Positions 38,565 through 47,317 are shown, counted from the first letter of the stretch. The stretch: 64,000 bases of DNA from Serratia marcescens (GCF_029846115.1 NZ_JARVZZ010000001.1:4216001-4280000); one strand, 5' to 3'. Made by a program: numbers and translations. Notes: generated by a model from the letters alone, not told the origin.

Positions 38565-39289
38565 CGGCTCTCGGGGGCGATTTCCCCCAGGCGGATCGCC
38601 ACGCTGATCGCCTGCGCGGTGGTGGCGGCGCCAAGGCGCTGGCGAATGCGCCGCAGGTGGTTTTCCACCGTGCGTTCAGACAGGCCGAGCATCGCGGCGA
38701 TATCCGCCTGCCGCCGGCCGATGGCGGTCCAGCTCAGCACCTCGCGCTCGCGCGCCGACAACCGCCCCTCTCCCTCGCCGGCCGCCGGTGCGAACAGCCG
38801 CCGCGCCGCCTGAAAGGCCGCCGAGCCTACGAGCGACAGCGCCAGCCGCACCGGCGGCGAGGCATCGATGCGCTCGCCCCCCAGGCTGACGGCGCCCTCC
38901 AAACCGGCCGGGCCAAATATCGGGATCTGCACGCCGTGCAGGCCCGCGCCGCGCGGCGTGCGCACAATCCGGTAGCGCTCGCCCTGCTCCGCCCAGGTTT
39001 TGGTCCAGAAAAACGGCTCGCTGACCCGCAGCATATGCCGGGTCACCGGGCAGTGCCGCACGTAGGTCAACGCATCGACGGCCTCGCCGTCGCCGAACCA
39101 GTCGCCCTCGACCCAATAGATATGCTCGATCCCCGCCTCCGCCGCGGCGGAAGCGGAAAACAGCACAAAGCGATCGAAGCCGAACGGCGCGGCGAAGGCG
39201 CGAACCCGCCCCTGAATGGCGGACAGGGTTCGCTCGTGGTCCATCGCCAGCGCCGCCTGGAAAGCGCGCTGTGCGATCTCGTCGCTCAT
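38561..39289 (-). CDS. LuxR-family regulator with autoinducer-binding-type domain (LuxR solo)
   Basis: 242 residues. The N-terminal 160 resemble the PF03472 autoinducer-binding fold ([46 protein letters not shown]), and the C-terminus is a canonical LuxR helix-turn-helix ([31 protein letters not shown]). Aligned with TraR, the acyl-homoserine-lactone-contacting Asp70 is Cys80, while the next Pro and a Trp (W95) are kept. No luxI gene adjoins. It overlaps the hchA stop (ATGA), so the two are one operon. Confidence 0.75.
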   Translation of the reverse strand: MSDEIAQRAFQAALAMDHERTLSAIQGRVRAFAAPFGFDRFVLFSASAAAEAGIEHIYWVEGDWFGDGEAVDALTYVRHCPVTRHMLRVSEPFFWTKTWAEQGERYRIVRTPRGAGLHGVQIPIFGPAGLEGAVSLGGERIDASPPVRLALSLVGSAAFQAARRLFAPAAGEGEGRLSAREREVLSWTAIGRRQADIAAMLGLSERTVENHLRRIRQRLGAATTAQAISVAIRLGEIAPESR

Positions 39290-40161
39290 CGCGCGGCGAC
39301 GTCGGCCAACAGCGTCTCCGCCGCCAGCTTGCCGAGGTTGTTGGAGGCCAGCGGGCTGTCGCCGGTCAGCAGGCGCCGATCTTTATGCACCTTGCCGGTG
39401 ATGTCGGCGTTGACGATCTTCACGCCCCGCTCGCGCAGGCGTTCGCCCACCAGCCAGGGCATCGGGCCGGGGATGTAGCCGATGTCGATGTTGGCGCCGG
39501 TATCGAGCGAGTCCGGGAACACGCACATTTCATAACCGCGATAGAGGAAATCGTCTTTGCTCTCGCCGATACCCGCCGCCAGCAGGCCCGCCGGCCCGTG
39601 GCACAGCGAGATCACGTAGCGATCGTTGTCGTGCGCCCAGTGCAGGGTCTTTTTCACCTCTTCGCTGAACGGGATATCATTGAGCACGCCGTGGCCGCCG
39701 GGGATGAAAACGCCGAGGTAGTTGCCGCCGTCCAGATCCTTCACCACCTCCGTCAGCTTTTTCGGCTGCTTGAGTTGGCTGCGGTACTTCTCGTAGGTGG
39801 CCTTGACCGCGTCGTCTTCCTGCGGGAACGCCCACATCTCCAGCTTCACCGGATCGCCGGACGGCGTGGCGATGTCGATCTCGAAACCGGCCAGATCCAG
39901 GTGATACATCGGTAACAGCATCTCGACCGGGTGGTTGCCGGTAGAGAAGAACTTGCCGTTTTGCATCAGCAGGTAGCGCTCCTGCGAGGCGATCATCAGC
40001 ACCTTCCACTTGCCGCCGCGATAGGCGTTCGGGTAGCTGGCGCCCGCGAAGTCGGTTTTGGACGAGGTGTACTGGCTGAGGGAGTAAGGCGATGGGAAGA
40101 ACGCGTTGTCTTCCGCCACATCCGGGGTGGGATTACGATCGTTGGACACTGAATCAGTCAT
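39286..40161 (-). CDS. hchA: Glyoxalase III / Hsp31 chaperone HchA
   Basis: 291 residues, DJ-1/PfpI superfamily. It converts methylglyoxal to lactate without glutathione and has protein deglycase or holdase activity in E. coli. [36 protein letters not shown] and [24 protein letters not shown] match E. coli HchA; the nucleophile is C187 in [13 protein letters not shown] precedes the ATG at 40161 (MTDSV). It is co-transcribed with a LuxR-type regulator, an arrangement not found in E. coli as I recall. Confidence 0.93.
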   Translation of the reverse strand: MTDSVSNDRNPTPDVAEDNAFFPSPYSLSQYTSSKTDFAGASYPNAYRGGKWKVLMIASQERYLLMQNGKFFSTGNHPVEMLLPMYHLDLAGFEIDIATPSGDPVKLEMWAFPQEDDAVKATYEKYRSQLKQPKKLTEVVKDLDGGNYLGVFIPGGHGVLNDIPFSEEVKKTLHWAHDNDRYVISLCHGPAGLLAAGIGESKDDFLYRGYEMCVFPDSLDTGANIDIGYIPGPMPWLVGERLRERGVKIVNADITGKVHKDRRLLTGDSPLASNNLGKLAAETLLADVAAR

Positions 40162-40225
40162 GATTATCTCCATATTCACCGTTACGTTGCCCTTTCAGCT
40201 TAAATAACCGCCGGCGGGGCCGCAA

Positions 40226-40241
40226 TGAGGGATATCCCTCA
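40226..40241. promoter_or_regulatory. Perfect 16-bp palindrome upstream of hchA
   Basis: TGAGGGATATCCCTCA, 65 bases before the hchA start codon and just after the ABC ATPase stop codon. Its position and symmetry make it a candidate operator, possibly for the LuxR-type protein encoded downstream. Confidence 0.5.
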
Positions 40242-40262
40242 AGCAATCTTTGCAGCCGAAAC

Positions 40263-41030
40263 TCAGGCGAGATTGCGCAGAGCGATAATAAAGGTTTCTT
40301 CGCCGGCGCCCTGGTGTTCATAGTGGCACTTTCTTACCGGCACCCGAAAATAGCGCTCCAGGATATCTTCCCGCAGCACAGCGCTTTTAACGCCAAACAA
40401 CGACTGCCGTTTTGTCATCAGTAAACACTTGTCGGAGATGCGTTCGGCGTAATTGAGGAAATGCGTATTCAGCACGATCGTCATCTGCCGCTCTTTGGCG
40501 AGGCGCCAGAGCATCTCGATCATTTTTGCCTGATTGTAAAAATCCAGGTTCGACTCCGGTTCATCAAGGATCATGACGTCAGGATCTGCCATCAGCGCCT
40601 TGGCGAAATAACACATCTGCAGTTCACCGCCGCTGATCTGATCGATGCTTTTCTGCGCCAACGGGCCGATTTCCAGGGATTGCAGCACCGCCTGCGCCCT
40701 GGCGAAATCGCGCTTTCCCGGCCGGGCGAACAGTCCGGCCTGACGAACGCAGCCGAAAGTGACAAACTCGAGTACGCCATAGGAAAAATGTGGCGCCTTC
40801 GCCTGCGGCACATAGGCCAGGCGTGCCTCTCGATTATCGACGCGGCCGATCTCGCACCAGCCGGCGCTGGGCCGACACAGGCCCGCAATATTTCTCAGCA
40901 GCGTCGTTTTGCCGGCGCCGTTCGGGCCCAGCACGCTGAGGATCTCGCCGCGCTTAAGCTCGAAGCTGACGTTGTCGAAAATGGGCTCCCGCCCTTTGAA
41001 ACCAAAGGATAGCCGGCTAGCGGTGATCAT
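40263..41030 (-). CDS. ABC transporter ATPase, FepC/FecE type
   Basis: 255 residues. Walker A GPNGAGKT (35-42), signature ISGGE (132-136), Walker B VMILDEP (152-158) and switch His190 are all present. It should power import of a metal chelate through the FecCD-type permease encoded just upstream. The ATG at 41030 overlaps the permease stop by 14 bases. Last gene of the MFS-lipoprotein-binding protein-permease-ATPase operon. Confidence 0.88.
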   Translation of the reverse strand: MITASRLSFGFKGREPIFDNVSFELKRGEILSVLGPNGAGKTTLLRNIAGLCRPSAGWCEIGRVDNREARLAYVPQAKAPHFSYGVLEFVTFGCVRQAGLFARPGKRDFARAQAVLQSLEIGPLAQKSIDQISGGELQMCYFAKALMADPDVMILDEPESNLDFYNQAKMIEMLWRLAKERQMTIVLNTHFLNYAERISDKCLLMTKRQSLFGVKSAVLREDILERYFRVPVRKCHYEHQGAGEETFIIALRNLA

Positions 41031-42033
41031 ATCGATTACCCATAATAAAAAGCGTGGCGAAAAGCGGCGCACCGATCAGCGCGGTCAGGATGCCGATCGG
41101 GATTTCTGCGTAGGTGGCGCCTCTGGCGATATTGTCTATCACCAGCAAAAACAACGCCCCGCTCAGCGCCGAGGCCGGGATCAGGCGGCCGTGGTTATAC
41201 CCCAGCACGCTTCTCACCAGATGCGGGATCACCAAGCCGACCCATCCCACCACGCCGGCCAAACTCACCGAGGCGGAAACCAGCAAGGAGGCGGCGATCA
41301 GCAGCAGGATCTTCAACCGGGGCGGATTCAGGCCGGCAATGCGCGCCTCGTCATCCCCCAGCGAGAGAATGTTCATTTTCCATCTGAGCCGATAGATTGT
41401 CAGGTAACACGCCGCAAACAGCGGGATTAGCCAATAGACCTGCGCTTTCGCTACCGAAGCGAAGCTGCCCATCAGCCAGAAGACGATCGCCGGCAAGGTA
41501 TCCTGCGGATCGGCGACATATTTTATGACCGAGACAAACGCGATAAACAACGACGCGATAATCATGCCGGACAGGATCGTCGTCAGCGCATCCTGCCGGC
41601 GTTTCAGGCGGCAGATGCCGAGCACCAGCAGCAGGCTCACCACGCCGAAAAGAAACGACAGCATGGCACTCAGGGCAAAAGGCAAACTCAATAAAATGCC
41701 CAGCGCAGCGCCAAAGGCGGAGGCGGAAGACGTGCCCAGCACATCCGGGCTGGCCAACGCGTTTTTCAGCACCGCCTGAAAGGTCGCGCCGGCGACCGCC
41801 AACCCACCGCCCACCAGCATCACCGCCACCACCCGCGGCGCACGCAGGTTAAAAATCACCGAATAGCGGGCCTGGTTTTCCCCCGGCATGTTCCCCTGCC
41901 ATAAAATCTGCACCACATCATGGGCCGACAAGGCGTAGCGGCCGGCAAACAGTGATGCGACGGCGACTACACACAAGGCCAAAAACAGCCCCACCAGGAT
42001 CGCCACATATTTTCCTCTGCCCGGCATCCCCAA
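41017..42033 (-). CDS. FecCD-family ABC permease
   Basis: 338 residues with about ten membrane helices. GGGLAVAGATFQAVLKNALASPDVLGTSSASAFGAALG and SLAGVVGWVGLVIPHLVRSVLGYNHG, then IPIGILTALIGAPLFATL, are textbook FecCD/BtuC motifs. It forms the homodimeric membrane pore for siderophore, heme or cobalamin-type substrates. It is 37 bases downstream of the binding-protein gene. Confidence 0.92.
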   Translation of the reverse strand: MGMPGRGKYVAILVGLFLALCVVAVASLFAGRYALSAHDVVQILWQGNMPGENQARYSVIFNLRAPRVVAVMLVGGGLAVAGATFQAVLKNALASPDVLGTSSASAFGAALGILLSLPFALSAMLSFLFGVVSLLLVLGICRLKRRQDALTTILSGMIIASLFIAFVSVIKYVADPQDTLPAIVFWLMGSFASVAKAQVYWLIPLFAACYLTIYRLRWKMNILSLGDDEARIAGLNPPRLKILLLIAASLLVSASVSLAGVVGWVGLVIPHLVRSVLGYNHGRLIPASALSGALFLLVIDNIARGATYAEIPIGILTALIGAPLFATLFIMGNRYDHR

Positions 42034-42070
42034 GCTCCCCCCATTAAATGAATGCTATTCAACCGTGGCA

Positions 42071-43147
42071 CTAGCGCTGTGCCAGCACCTCATCCAGCAA
42101 CCGGTCCGGGATGGCATAGGAGAACATCGTCTGATAATAGCGGCGCGTCTCCTCCCGCAGCGTCTTGTCGCTAATGTCTTCAGGGGCATAGCGGTTGATC
42201 ATAAACAGCGGTAGCAGTGACGTTTCCGCCGACAGGCCCCCCCAGTTGTGAATGCCCACCGGCGTCGAGAAAACCTTGCCGTTTTTTACCGCCCTGAGCG
42301 TTTCCCAGGCCTGACCGGGGATCCCCCCGTGCAGCAGCGCTTTGGCGCTGCCGAAAACCACGAAAATCACATCCGGGTCCCAGGCCATGATCTGCTCCAT
42401 CGAAACGTTGATGTACCTGCCGGCATCCCCTTTCACCGGCAAATCCCCGGCGACGTTGTCCATGCCGGCCATTTTCAGGTAGGTGTCGCCGTAGGTATGC
42501 GGGCCACTCACCTTCAGCTGCCTGCCGTCACTTTCTTCGAGATACAACGCCCTGACGTGCTGCGCATGGATGGCTGCGGCATAGGGGCGGATCTGCTTCA
42601 GGGTCTTTTCCCAGGCGTCTTTGAATTTATGCGTGCGCGGCAGGCCGAGCGTGTCGGCGAACGTGTTCTCCCAATATACCTGGGTGGCCATCGGCTGGTA
42701 TTTTGTCTCCCCGCCGGCATCCAGATCGACGGTCATCACGCCCGCCCTTTCCAGCCGATCGTCCTGGCTTTTGCCGTAGTAATAAATAATGTCGGGCCGT
42801 AGATTCATTAACGACTCCATGTTGACCCGGTAGTCCTTATTGATGAAGGCGGAGGTTATCCTGCCGATGTCAGGCTTCATGTCCTTCAACACATGCCTAT
42901 CGGCATGCATGAACGCCCAGGGCCCCACGCCGACGACGTGCCGGTAGGCCGCCTCGTTCGCCAGGATCACGCCGAAGGGGCAGTTGCCGGTGATGACGAT
43001 CCGCGGGTAGCTGCCGGGCAGCGTTTGCGCCGCCACGCTTTGTGGCGGTTCGGCCGCCGCCGGCTGGCCGGCGGTGGCGCAAGGCGCCGTCGGCAAGGCG
43101 AATATTGCCAGCAGAGCAGTGGCGATAAATTTCACTGTGACGCACAT
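42071..43147 (-). CDS. Periplasmic metal-chelate binding protein (PF01497-type)
   Basis: 358 residues. The start at 43147 is set by AGGAGG 5 bases upstream and gives a signal peptide (VKFIATALLAIFALPTAPCATA). The mature protein has the two-lobed Fe-chelate binding-protein features: RIVITGNCPFGVILANEA, VGVGPWAF, MESLMNLRPDIIYYYG, MEQIMAWDPDVIFVV, and NGKVFSTPVGIHNWGG. Ligand unknown: siderophore, zincophore or another chelate. A longer in-frame N-terminus to 43384 is a shadow of the lipoprotein gene. Confidence 0.87.
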   Translation of the reverse strand: MCVTVKFIATALLAIFALPTAPCATAGQPAAAEPPQSVAAQTLPGSYPRIVITGNCPFGVILANEAAYRHVVGVGPWAFMHADRHVLKDMKPDIGRITSAFINKDYRVNMESLMNLRPDIIYYYGKSQDDRLERAGVMTVDLDAGGETKYQPMATQVYWENTFADTLGLPRTHKFKDAWEKTLKQIRPYAAAIHAQHVRALYLEESDGRQLKVSGPHTYGDTYLKMAGMDNVAGDLPVKGDAGRYINVSMEQIMAWDPDVIFVVFGSAKALLHGGIPGQAWETLRAVKNGKVFSTPVGIHNWGGLSAETSLLPLFMINRYAPEDISDKTLREETRRYYQTMFSYAIPDRLLDEVLAQR

Positions 43148-43193
43148 GGTGCCTCCTGTGCGCACGCTCGGCGGCGTGCGTCGATGGGCTGCT

Positions 43194-43592
43194 TTAGGCC
43201 GACGCGGCGATGCCGGCGGCCATGATGGTGATCCCGGCCACAAACACGATTGCCGTGGTGGCGACCGCGCCGCCGCCGACCAACGCGGCGGTTTTTCCTG
43301 TGGAAAGGTCTTTGCGTTGCAGGAAAGAGAGCTGCGACAGGGGAATGATTTTTCCGCTGTCGGCAACCAAGTCTTTCGGTTCAACCTTCGCCACCGTCAG
43401 CTCGCCGCCGCTGCCGTCCTTCAGACCATATTTCAATTGGTCGCCGACATAGACCGGCGGCTGCAGCAGGTAATATTGGCTATTGAGCCCCGTCTCTTTT
43501 TGTTGCAACGCCACGTCGTGGTAGGTCGTGCAGCCGGCAAGGGAAAACGCCGCCATCCCGATAATCAACGGCACTAATGGGATAAATCGCAT
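43194..43592 (-). CDS. Small lipoprotein, unknown
   Basis: 132 residues. Lipobox LAGC (Cys21) after a hydrophobic signal, a mature domain of about 75 residues (YYLLQPPVYVGDQLKYGLKD, ADSGKIIPLSQLSFLQRKD), and a C-terminal Gly/Ala-rich hydrophobic segment (residues about 103-132). Acidic/serine-poor sorting region would suggest outer-membrane sorting. It sits between the MFS and binding-protein genes (16 and 46 base gaps) in the candidate zinc locus. No family recognised. Confidence 0.7.
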   Translation of the reverse strand: MRFIPLVPLIIGMAAFSLAGCTTYHDVALQQKETGLNSQYYLLQPPVYVGDQLKYGLKDGSGGELTVAKVEPKDLVADSGKIIPLSQLSFLQRKDLSTGKTAALVGGGAVATTAIVFVAGITIMAAGIAASA

Positions 43593-43608
43593 GGGAAACC
43601 TCGTGCTT

Positions 43609-44979
43609 CTATTTGCTGGTTTTTAACGTAACGGCGGACTTGAAGCGCATATAGCTCACCACCAGAGAAAGGAACGAGAATGCCGCCCCCGCCATTAAAC
43701 TGATATTCGTCGCTTGCGCGCCCCGCATATTGAAGAAAATCGCCACTAACGCCGAACCGACGATTTGCCCAATCAGCCGGGAGCTGCCCAGCAGGCCGCT
43801 GGCGATGCTGCTGTTTTCATGGGAGACCGACGTCATGATCAGCAGGTTGTTCGGTGATTGAAACAGGCCAAAACCGATGCCGCACAGCGCCACGCGCCAT
43901 ACGATCGCCCCATTCGACGGATCGCTGGGCAGATTGGCCATCAGCAGCATGCCTGCCAGCAGACAGGCAAGGCCCGAGAGGGCAACAAGATTGGGATCGT
44001 ACTTCTTGGCCAAATCGCCGGAAATTAGCGAAGACGCCATGGTGGCCAGCGGCCAGGCGGTCAGCAACAGACCGATATCCACCACGTTTCTTTGCAGGAC
44101 ATTGTGGAAATAGAAAGGCAGCGATACAAAAGCCAAAAGCTGGGTGCTGTAGGACAGCATCGACATCAGCAAAGACAATGACAGCGTCGGGTTATGCAGC
44201 ATCGCGATCGGGATCAGCGCGGCGTTGGCCTTTCTTTTCTGATTGATATACAGCAACCCGGCCAGCCCGGCGAATACCGCAAAGCTGAGCGCCGCCGCCG
44301 GCAGATGGTGGGTGGTCATGCTCATGGTGCTGAGCGAGAAAGCGATGAACAGCACAAACACCAACAGGGCGCCCCCGCGGTCGAATCCAACGCTGCGCCG
44401 CTCGCGGGGGGCCAGGAAGATCAGGCTCAGCAGCAGCGACAGGCAGGCGATGGGAACATTGATGGTAAACAGCCAGTTCCAGCTCGTTTGCGAAAGTATC
44501 GCCGAGGCGATGGACGGCCCGGCGGCGGCGGAAACCGACACCACCATCACGTTTATGCCCAGGCCGCGCCCCAGCAGCCTTTCCGGGTATATCTCCTTGA
44601 TCAGCGCCGCATTGACGCTGAGCACCGCCGCCGCGCCGAAGCCCTGTATTACCCTGAATGCCGTCAGCATCGACAGCGTCGTGGACAGCGCGCAGCCCAA
44701 GGATGAAAAAGCGAACAGCACCACCCCGGCTATAAAGATCTTTTTATTGCCCACCGCGCGGCCCAGCGCCGCGAAGGGCATCAAAGAGGCAACGACGGCA
44801 AACTGGTAGGCATTAATAATCATGATGGAGGCCGATTCGGAAACGCCGAAATCTTTGGCGATCACCGGCAGCGCCACGTTGGCGATGGTACTGTCGAGCA
44901 TGGCGATGACCGTGCTTAACGAGACGGCGAGAACGGCGAATATATTTAATGTCTCTTTTTCCTGGTGTTTAAAAGTCAT
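43609..44979 (-). CDS. MFS transporter, DHA2/EmrB-like
   Basis: 456 residues, about 12-14 membrane helices. Motif LDSTIANVALPVIAKDFG in the first helix, AALGRAVGNKKIFIAG between helices 2 and 3, and FRVIQGFGAAAV are characteristic of the drug:H+ antiporter-2 group. First gene of an operon with a lipoprotein and a FecCD-type importer, so exporting a metallophore or importing a loaded one is plausible; simple drug efflux is the alternative. A Zur-like half-site box is 68 bases upstream of its ATG. Confidence 0.8.
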   Translation of the reverse strand: MTFKHQEKETLNIFAVLAVSLSTVIAMLDSTIANVALPVIAKDFGVSESASIMIINAYQFAVVASLMPFAALGRAVGNKKIFIAGVVLFAFSSLGCALSTTLSMLTAFRVIQGFGAAAVLSVNAALIKEIYPERLLGRGLGINVMVVSVSAAAGPSIASAILSQTSWNWLFTINVPIACLSLLLSLIFLAPRERRSVGFDRGGALLVFVLFIAFSLSTMSMTTHHLPAAALSFAVFAGLAGLLYINQKRKANAALIPIAMLHNPTLSLSLLMSMLSYSTQLLAFVSLPFYFHNVLQRNVVDIGLLLTAWPLATMASSLISGDLAKKYDPNLVALSGLACLLAGMLLMANLPSDPSNGAIVWRVALCGIGFGLFQSPNNLLIMTSVSHENSSIASGLLGSSRLIGQIVGSALVAIFFNMRGAQATNISLMAGAAFSFLSLVVSYMRFKSAVTLKTSK

Positions 44980-45046
44980 GTTAACGCTCCAAAAACGTGA
45001 GTGGCTTCATGCCGGCGGCAAAGACCCCGTTTTTTATCCGTTTTAG

Positions 45047-45063
45047 TAATTACGTTATAACAT
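45047..45063. promoter_or_regulatory. Weaker Zur-like site before the MFS-ABC operon
   Basis: The right half TATAACAT (45056-45063) is a perfect Zur half-site; the left half TAATTACG matches only partly. It lies 68-84 bases upstream of the MFS start codon. Confidence 0.4.
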
Positions 45064-45264
45064 ATCAATTAAAGAGGAGAATAAATCTCATTTGAAATAT
45101 TGGATTAAATAGTGTGTCAAAATAAGAATTAACAAATACAAAACAAATAAATATCAATACGAACATTCAATAAACAAAATAAATGCAGTATAAAAAACCA
45201 GTTGATTTAAGGAATGACATTAAAAGTAACAGCCGCTAACAGACAACCTCGCCGGCGCGTAAAT

Positions 45265-45281
45265 TTGTTATGTTATAACAA
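45265..45281. promoter_or_regulatory. Strong Zur-like box before amiA
   Basis: TTGTTAT-GTT-ATAACAA is a perfect 7-3-7 palindrome. Its 13-base core differs from the enterobacterial Zur core GTTATA-N-TATAAC, as I know it, at one position. It ends 17 bases before the amiA ATG, where a bound repressor would block transcription. Confidence 0.65.
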
Positions 45282-45298
45282 TAACACCCTTCCCTTTT

Positions 45299-46144
45299 AT
45301 GCTGGTTACCCTTATGGCTAAGACGGACTTTTTGAACACCCGGTTATCTCGCCGCAGAATGATGTTGGCAGGGCTGGCAACCTTGGCGCTGAACGGCGCC
45401 ATTTCCCCGCTGGCTCACGCCCACGGTTTGCCGCGCCCCACACCTCACGGGGCGCGAAAAAGATTCCTGGTCATGTTGGATCCCGGTCATGGCGGCATCG
45501 ACTCCGGTGCCATTGGCCACACCGGTTCACTGGAAAAACATGTCGTTCTGGAGATCGCCAGAAATGTGCGTGCACAGCTCGATCGACACGGCATCGATGC
45601 CCGCCTGACGCGCGACAGCGACGTTTTTATTCCACTTTACGATCGGGTGGAGATCGCGCACCGGCATGGCGCGGATCTTTTCATGTCCATCCACGCCGAC
45701 GGTTTTACCTGCCCCAGCGCCTGCGGCGCTTCGGTTTTTGCGCTTTCCAATAAAGGTGCCAGCAGCGCGATGGCAAAATACTTATCGAACAGTGAAAACG
45801 CGGCGGACGATCTCGCCGGCCCTAACGTCATCAAGAAAGACCGCTATTTGCAGAAGATACTGTTTGATTTAGAGCAGACGGAAACGATCAAAGAAAGCCT
45901 GGCGCTGGGCTCACACCTGATTCAACATATTGCGCCCATCCATCATTTGCATGCCAAAAATACCGAACAGGCGGCCTTCGTGGTCTTAAAGTCCCCGTAT
46001 ATTCCTTCCGTTTTGGTGGAAACCTCTTTCATCACCAACCCTGAGGAAGAAAAGCTGCTCGGCACTCCCGCCTTCCGAAATAAAATTGCCACGGCGATCG
46101 CTCAGGGGATCGTCAGCTACTTTAAACGCGAAACGCACGCTTAA
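45299..46144 (+). CDS. amiA: N-acetylmuramoyl-L-alanine amidase AmiA-type, Tat-exported
   Basis: 281 residues from the ATG at 45299, or 276 from the ATG at 45314; neither has a clear ribosome site. The twin-arginine signal is LSRRRMMLAGLATLAL. The amidase_3 domain is very similar to E. coli AmiA: zinc ligands H64 (DPGHGG), E79 and H132 (SIHADG), and catalytic E241 (VLVETSFI). It cleaves the amide linking peptides to glycan during daughter-cell separation. Unlike E. coli amiA, which neighbours hemF, this gene follows a Zur-like box and precedes a porin, so it may be a zinc-regulated second copy. Confidence 0.9.
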   Translation: MLVTLMAKTDFLNTRLSRRRMMLAGLATLALNGAISPLAHAHGLPRPTPHGARKRFLVMLDPGHGGIDSGAIGHTGSLEKHVVLEIARNVRAQLDRHGIDARLTRDSDVFIPLYDRVEIAHRHGADLFMSIHADGFTCPSACGASVFALSNKGASSAMAKYLSNSENAADDLAGPNVIKKDRYLQKILFDLEQTETIKESLALGSHLIQHIAPIHHLHAKNTEQAAFVVLKSPYIPSVLVETSFITNPEEEKLLGTPAFRNKIATAIAQGIVSYFKRETHA

Positions 46145-46155
46145 GCTTCGCCGGG

Positions 46156-46179
46156 GCGGCAAGCTCACGGGCTTGCCGC
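46156..46179. repeat. Hairpin between amiA and the porin gene
   Basis: A 9-base perfect stem GCGGCAAGC / GCTTGCCGC with a 6-base loop and no T tract, 12 bases after the amiA stop codon. It may protect or process the transcript, or attenuate expression of the porin. Confidence 0.5.
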
Positions 46180-46198
46180 GCACAGGGACGGTGCCATC

Positions 46199-47251
46199 AT
46201 GATAAAACGCAATCCTCGTTATTTTTCGGCGGGCATGCTTTTCCCCCTGCTGGCCTTGTTACCGCGCGGCGCCTTCGCCGTGTCGTTGACGGGATCGCAG
46301 CAAAACAGCCTGAATTTCTACGGCACGATTATCGCCAGACGCTACAGCGGCCACAACGAACGCGACGACGGCGACCGCAGCTACCTCTATTTCGGCCTGA
46401 TAGGCAAAAAAAAGATCGCGCCGCGCTGGCGGGCCTACGCCCACTGGGAATATACCGTCAGCTTCGCCGACGCGACGCGCAACAGCACCCGGCTCGCCTA
46501 TATCGGCGTGCAAAACGCCGCCCTGGGCAGCCTCGATATCGGCCGCAACTGGGGCGTGCTTTATGATGTGACCGCCCTGACCGATCGCTCTCCGCTGTTT
46601 AGAGAGATGGCCTACAACTACATCGACAACTTTATGCGCGGCCGGGCGCATAACCTGCTCACTTACCGCCAACCTTTCAGCCTGTTTCAGCGGCGCGCCG
46701 CCATCGCGCTGCAATACCAGTTCAAAGACGGCGACGAACGGCAAGCACCGGGCAAACAAAACGGCAACGGATTCGGCGCCTCGTTCCGTTATGCGCTGAC
46801 GCCGACGCTCAGCCTCATCGCCGCCGCCTCGGCGTCTCAAACCACGCAGCGGCAGCAACACGCCGCCGGTTATCGCCGGCGCATCGACACGCTGGCCGAA
46901 GGGGTTCTCTATGCGTCGAAAAAAATCTATCTTGCAGCCGTGTTCACCCAAAGCGACAACGCCATCAGCCCGCAACAAACCGCTAACCGCGGTTCGGCGT
47001 CAAGTTACGAAGCGCTCGCCAAATATCGGCTGACGGACCATATCCAACCCAACATCGGCTACACCCGTTTGATACAGGCCCGAGCAGGCCGGAACACGGA
47101 CTTATTGAACTATGAGGAGTTGGGGGTCACCTGGTTGCTCAACGGCAATATGCAGGTGTTCATTAACTATGAATTCAATAACCTTTCGCAGCACGCGCCC
47201 GGCGTCGATGCGTCAGACAAGCTCGATATGGGCATCAGCTATCATTGGTGA
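46199..47251 (+). CDS. Outer-membrane porin (OmpC/OmpF superfamily)
   Basis: 350 residues with a Sec signal peptide ending GAFA. The mature protein has alternating hydrophobic beta-strands, SLNFYGTI at the first strand, IGRNWGVLYDVTALTDRSPLF resembling the constriction loop L3, and a C-terminal aromatic residue (GISYHW) as the assembly signal. It is 54 bases behind amiA and probably co-transcribed. In the candidate zinc locus it could admit zinc or a small chelate; no TonB-dependent receptor is present. Function inferred from context. Confidence 0.8.
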   Translation: MIKRNPRYFSAGMLFPLLALLPRGAFAVSLTGSQQNSLNFYGTIIARRYSGHNERDDGDRSYLYFGLIGKKKIAPRWRAYAHWEYTVSFADATRNSTRLAYIGVQNAALGSLDIGRNWGVLYDVTALTDRSPLFREMAYNYIDNFMRGRAHNLLTYRQPFSLFQRRAAIALQYQFKDGDERQAPGKQNGNGFGASFRYALTPTLSLIAAASASQTTQRQQHAAGYRRRIDTLAEGVLYASKKIYLAAVFTQSDNAISPQQTANRGSASSYEALAKYRLTDHIQPNIGYTRLIQARAGRNTDLLNYEELGVTWLLNGNMQVFINYEFNNLSQHAPGVDASDKLDMGISYHW

Positions 47252-47271
47252 TCCGCTCGCCCGCAGCCAAT

Positions 47272-47300
47272 AAAAAGCCCCGCCCGGTAAGGGGCGAGGC
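47272..47300 (-). terminator. Rho-independent terminator of the esterase gene
   Basis: On the minus strand GCCTCGCCC pairs with GGGCGGGGC (one G-U), followed by TTTTTA. It lies between the convergent porin and alpha/beta hydrolase genes and may serve both. Confidence 0.7.
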
Positions 47301-47317
47301 TCGCGAGCGTTGAGTCT

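Larger units (their letters stand above)
44980..45298. promoter_or_regulatory. AT-rich divergent control region of the candidate zinc locus
   Basis: 319 bases, very AT-rich against GC-rich flanks, with no ORF. It separates the MFS-ABC operon from amiA-porin and holds a Zur-like site near each end (45047-45063 and 45265-45281). Poly-A/T blocks in the middle suggest bent DNA or H-NS binding. Exact -10/-35 boxes are ambiguous. Confidence 0.6.

Noticed and set aside
41030..41072. Longer start for the ABC ATPase
   Set aside because: The additional 14 residues lie inside the permease gene and are not part of the conserved ATPase fold; the ATG at 41030 gives the usual N-terminus.
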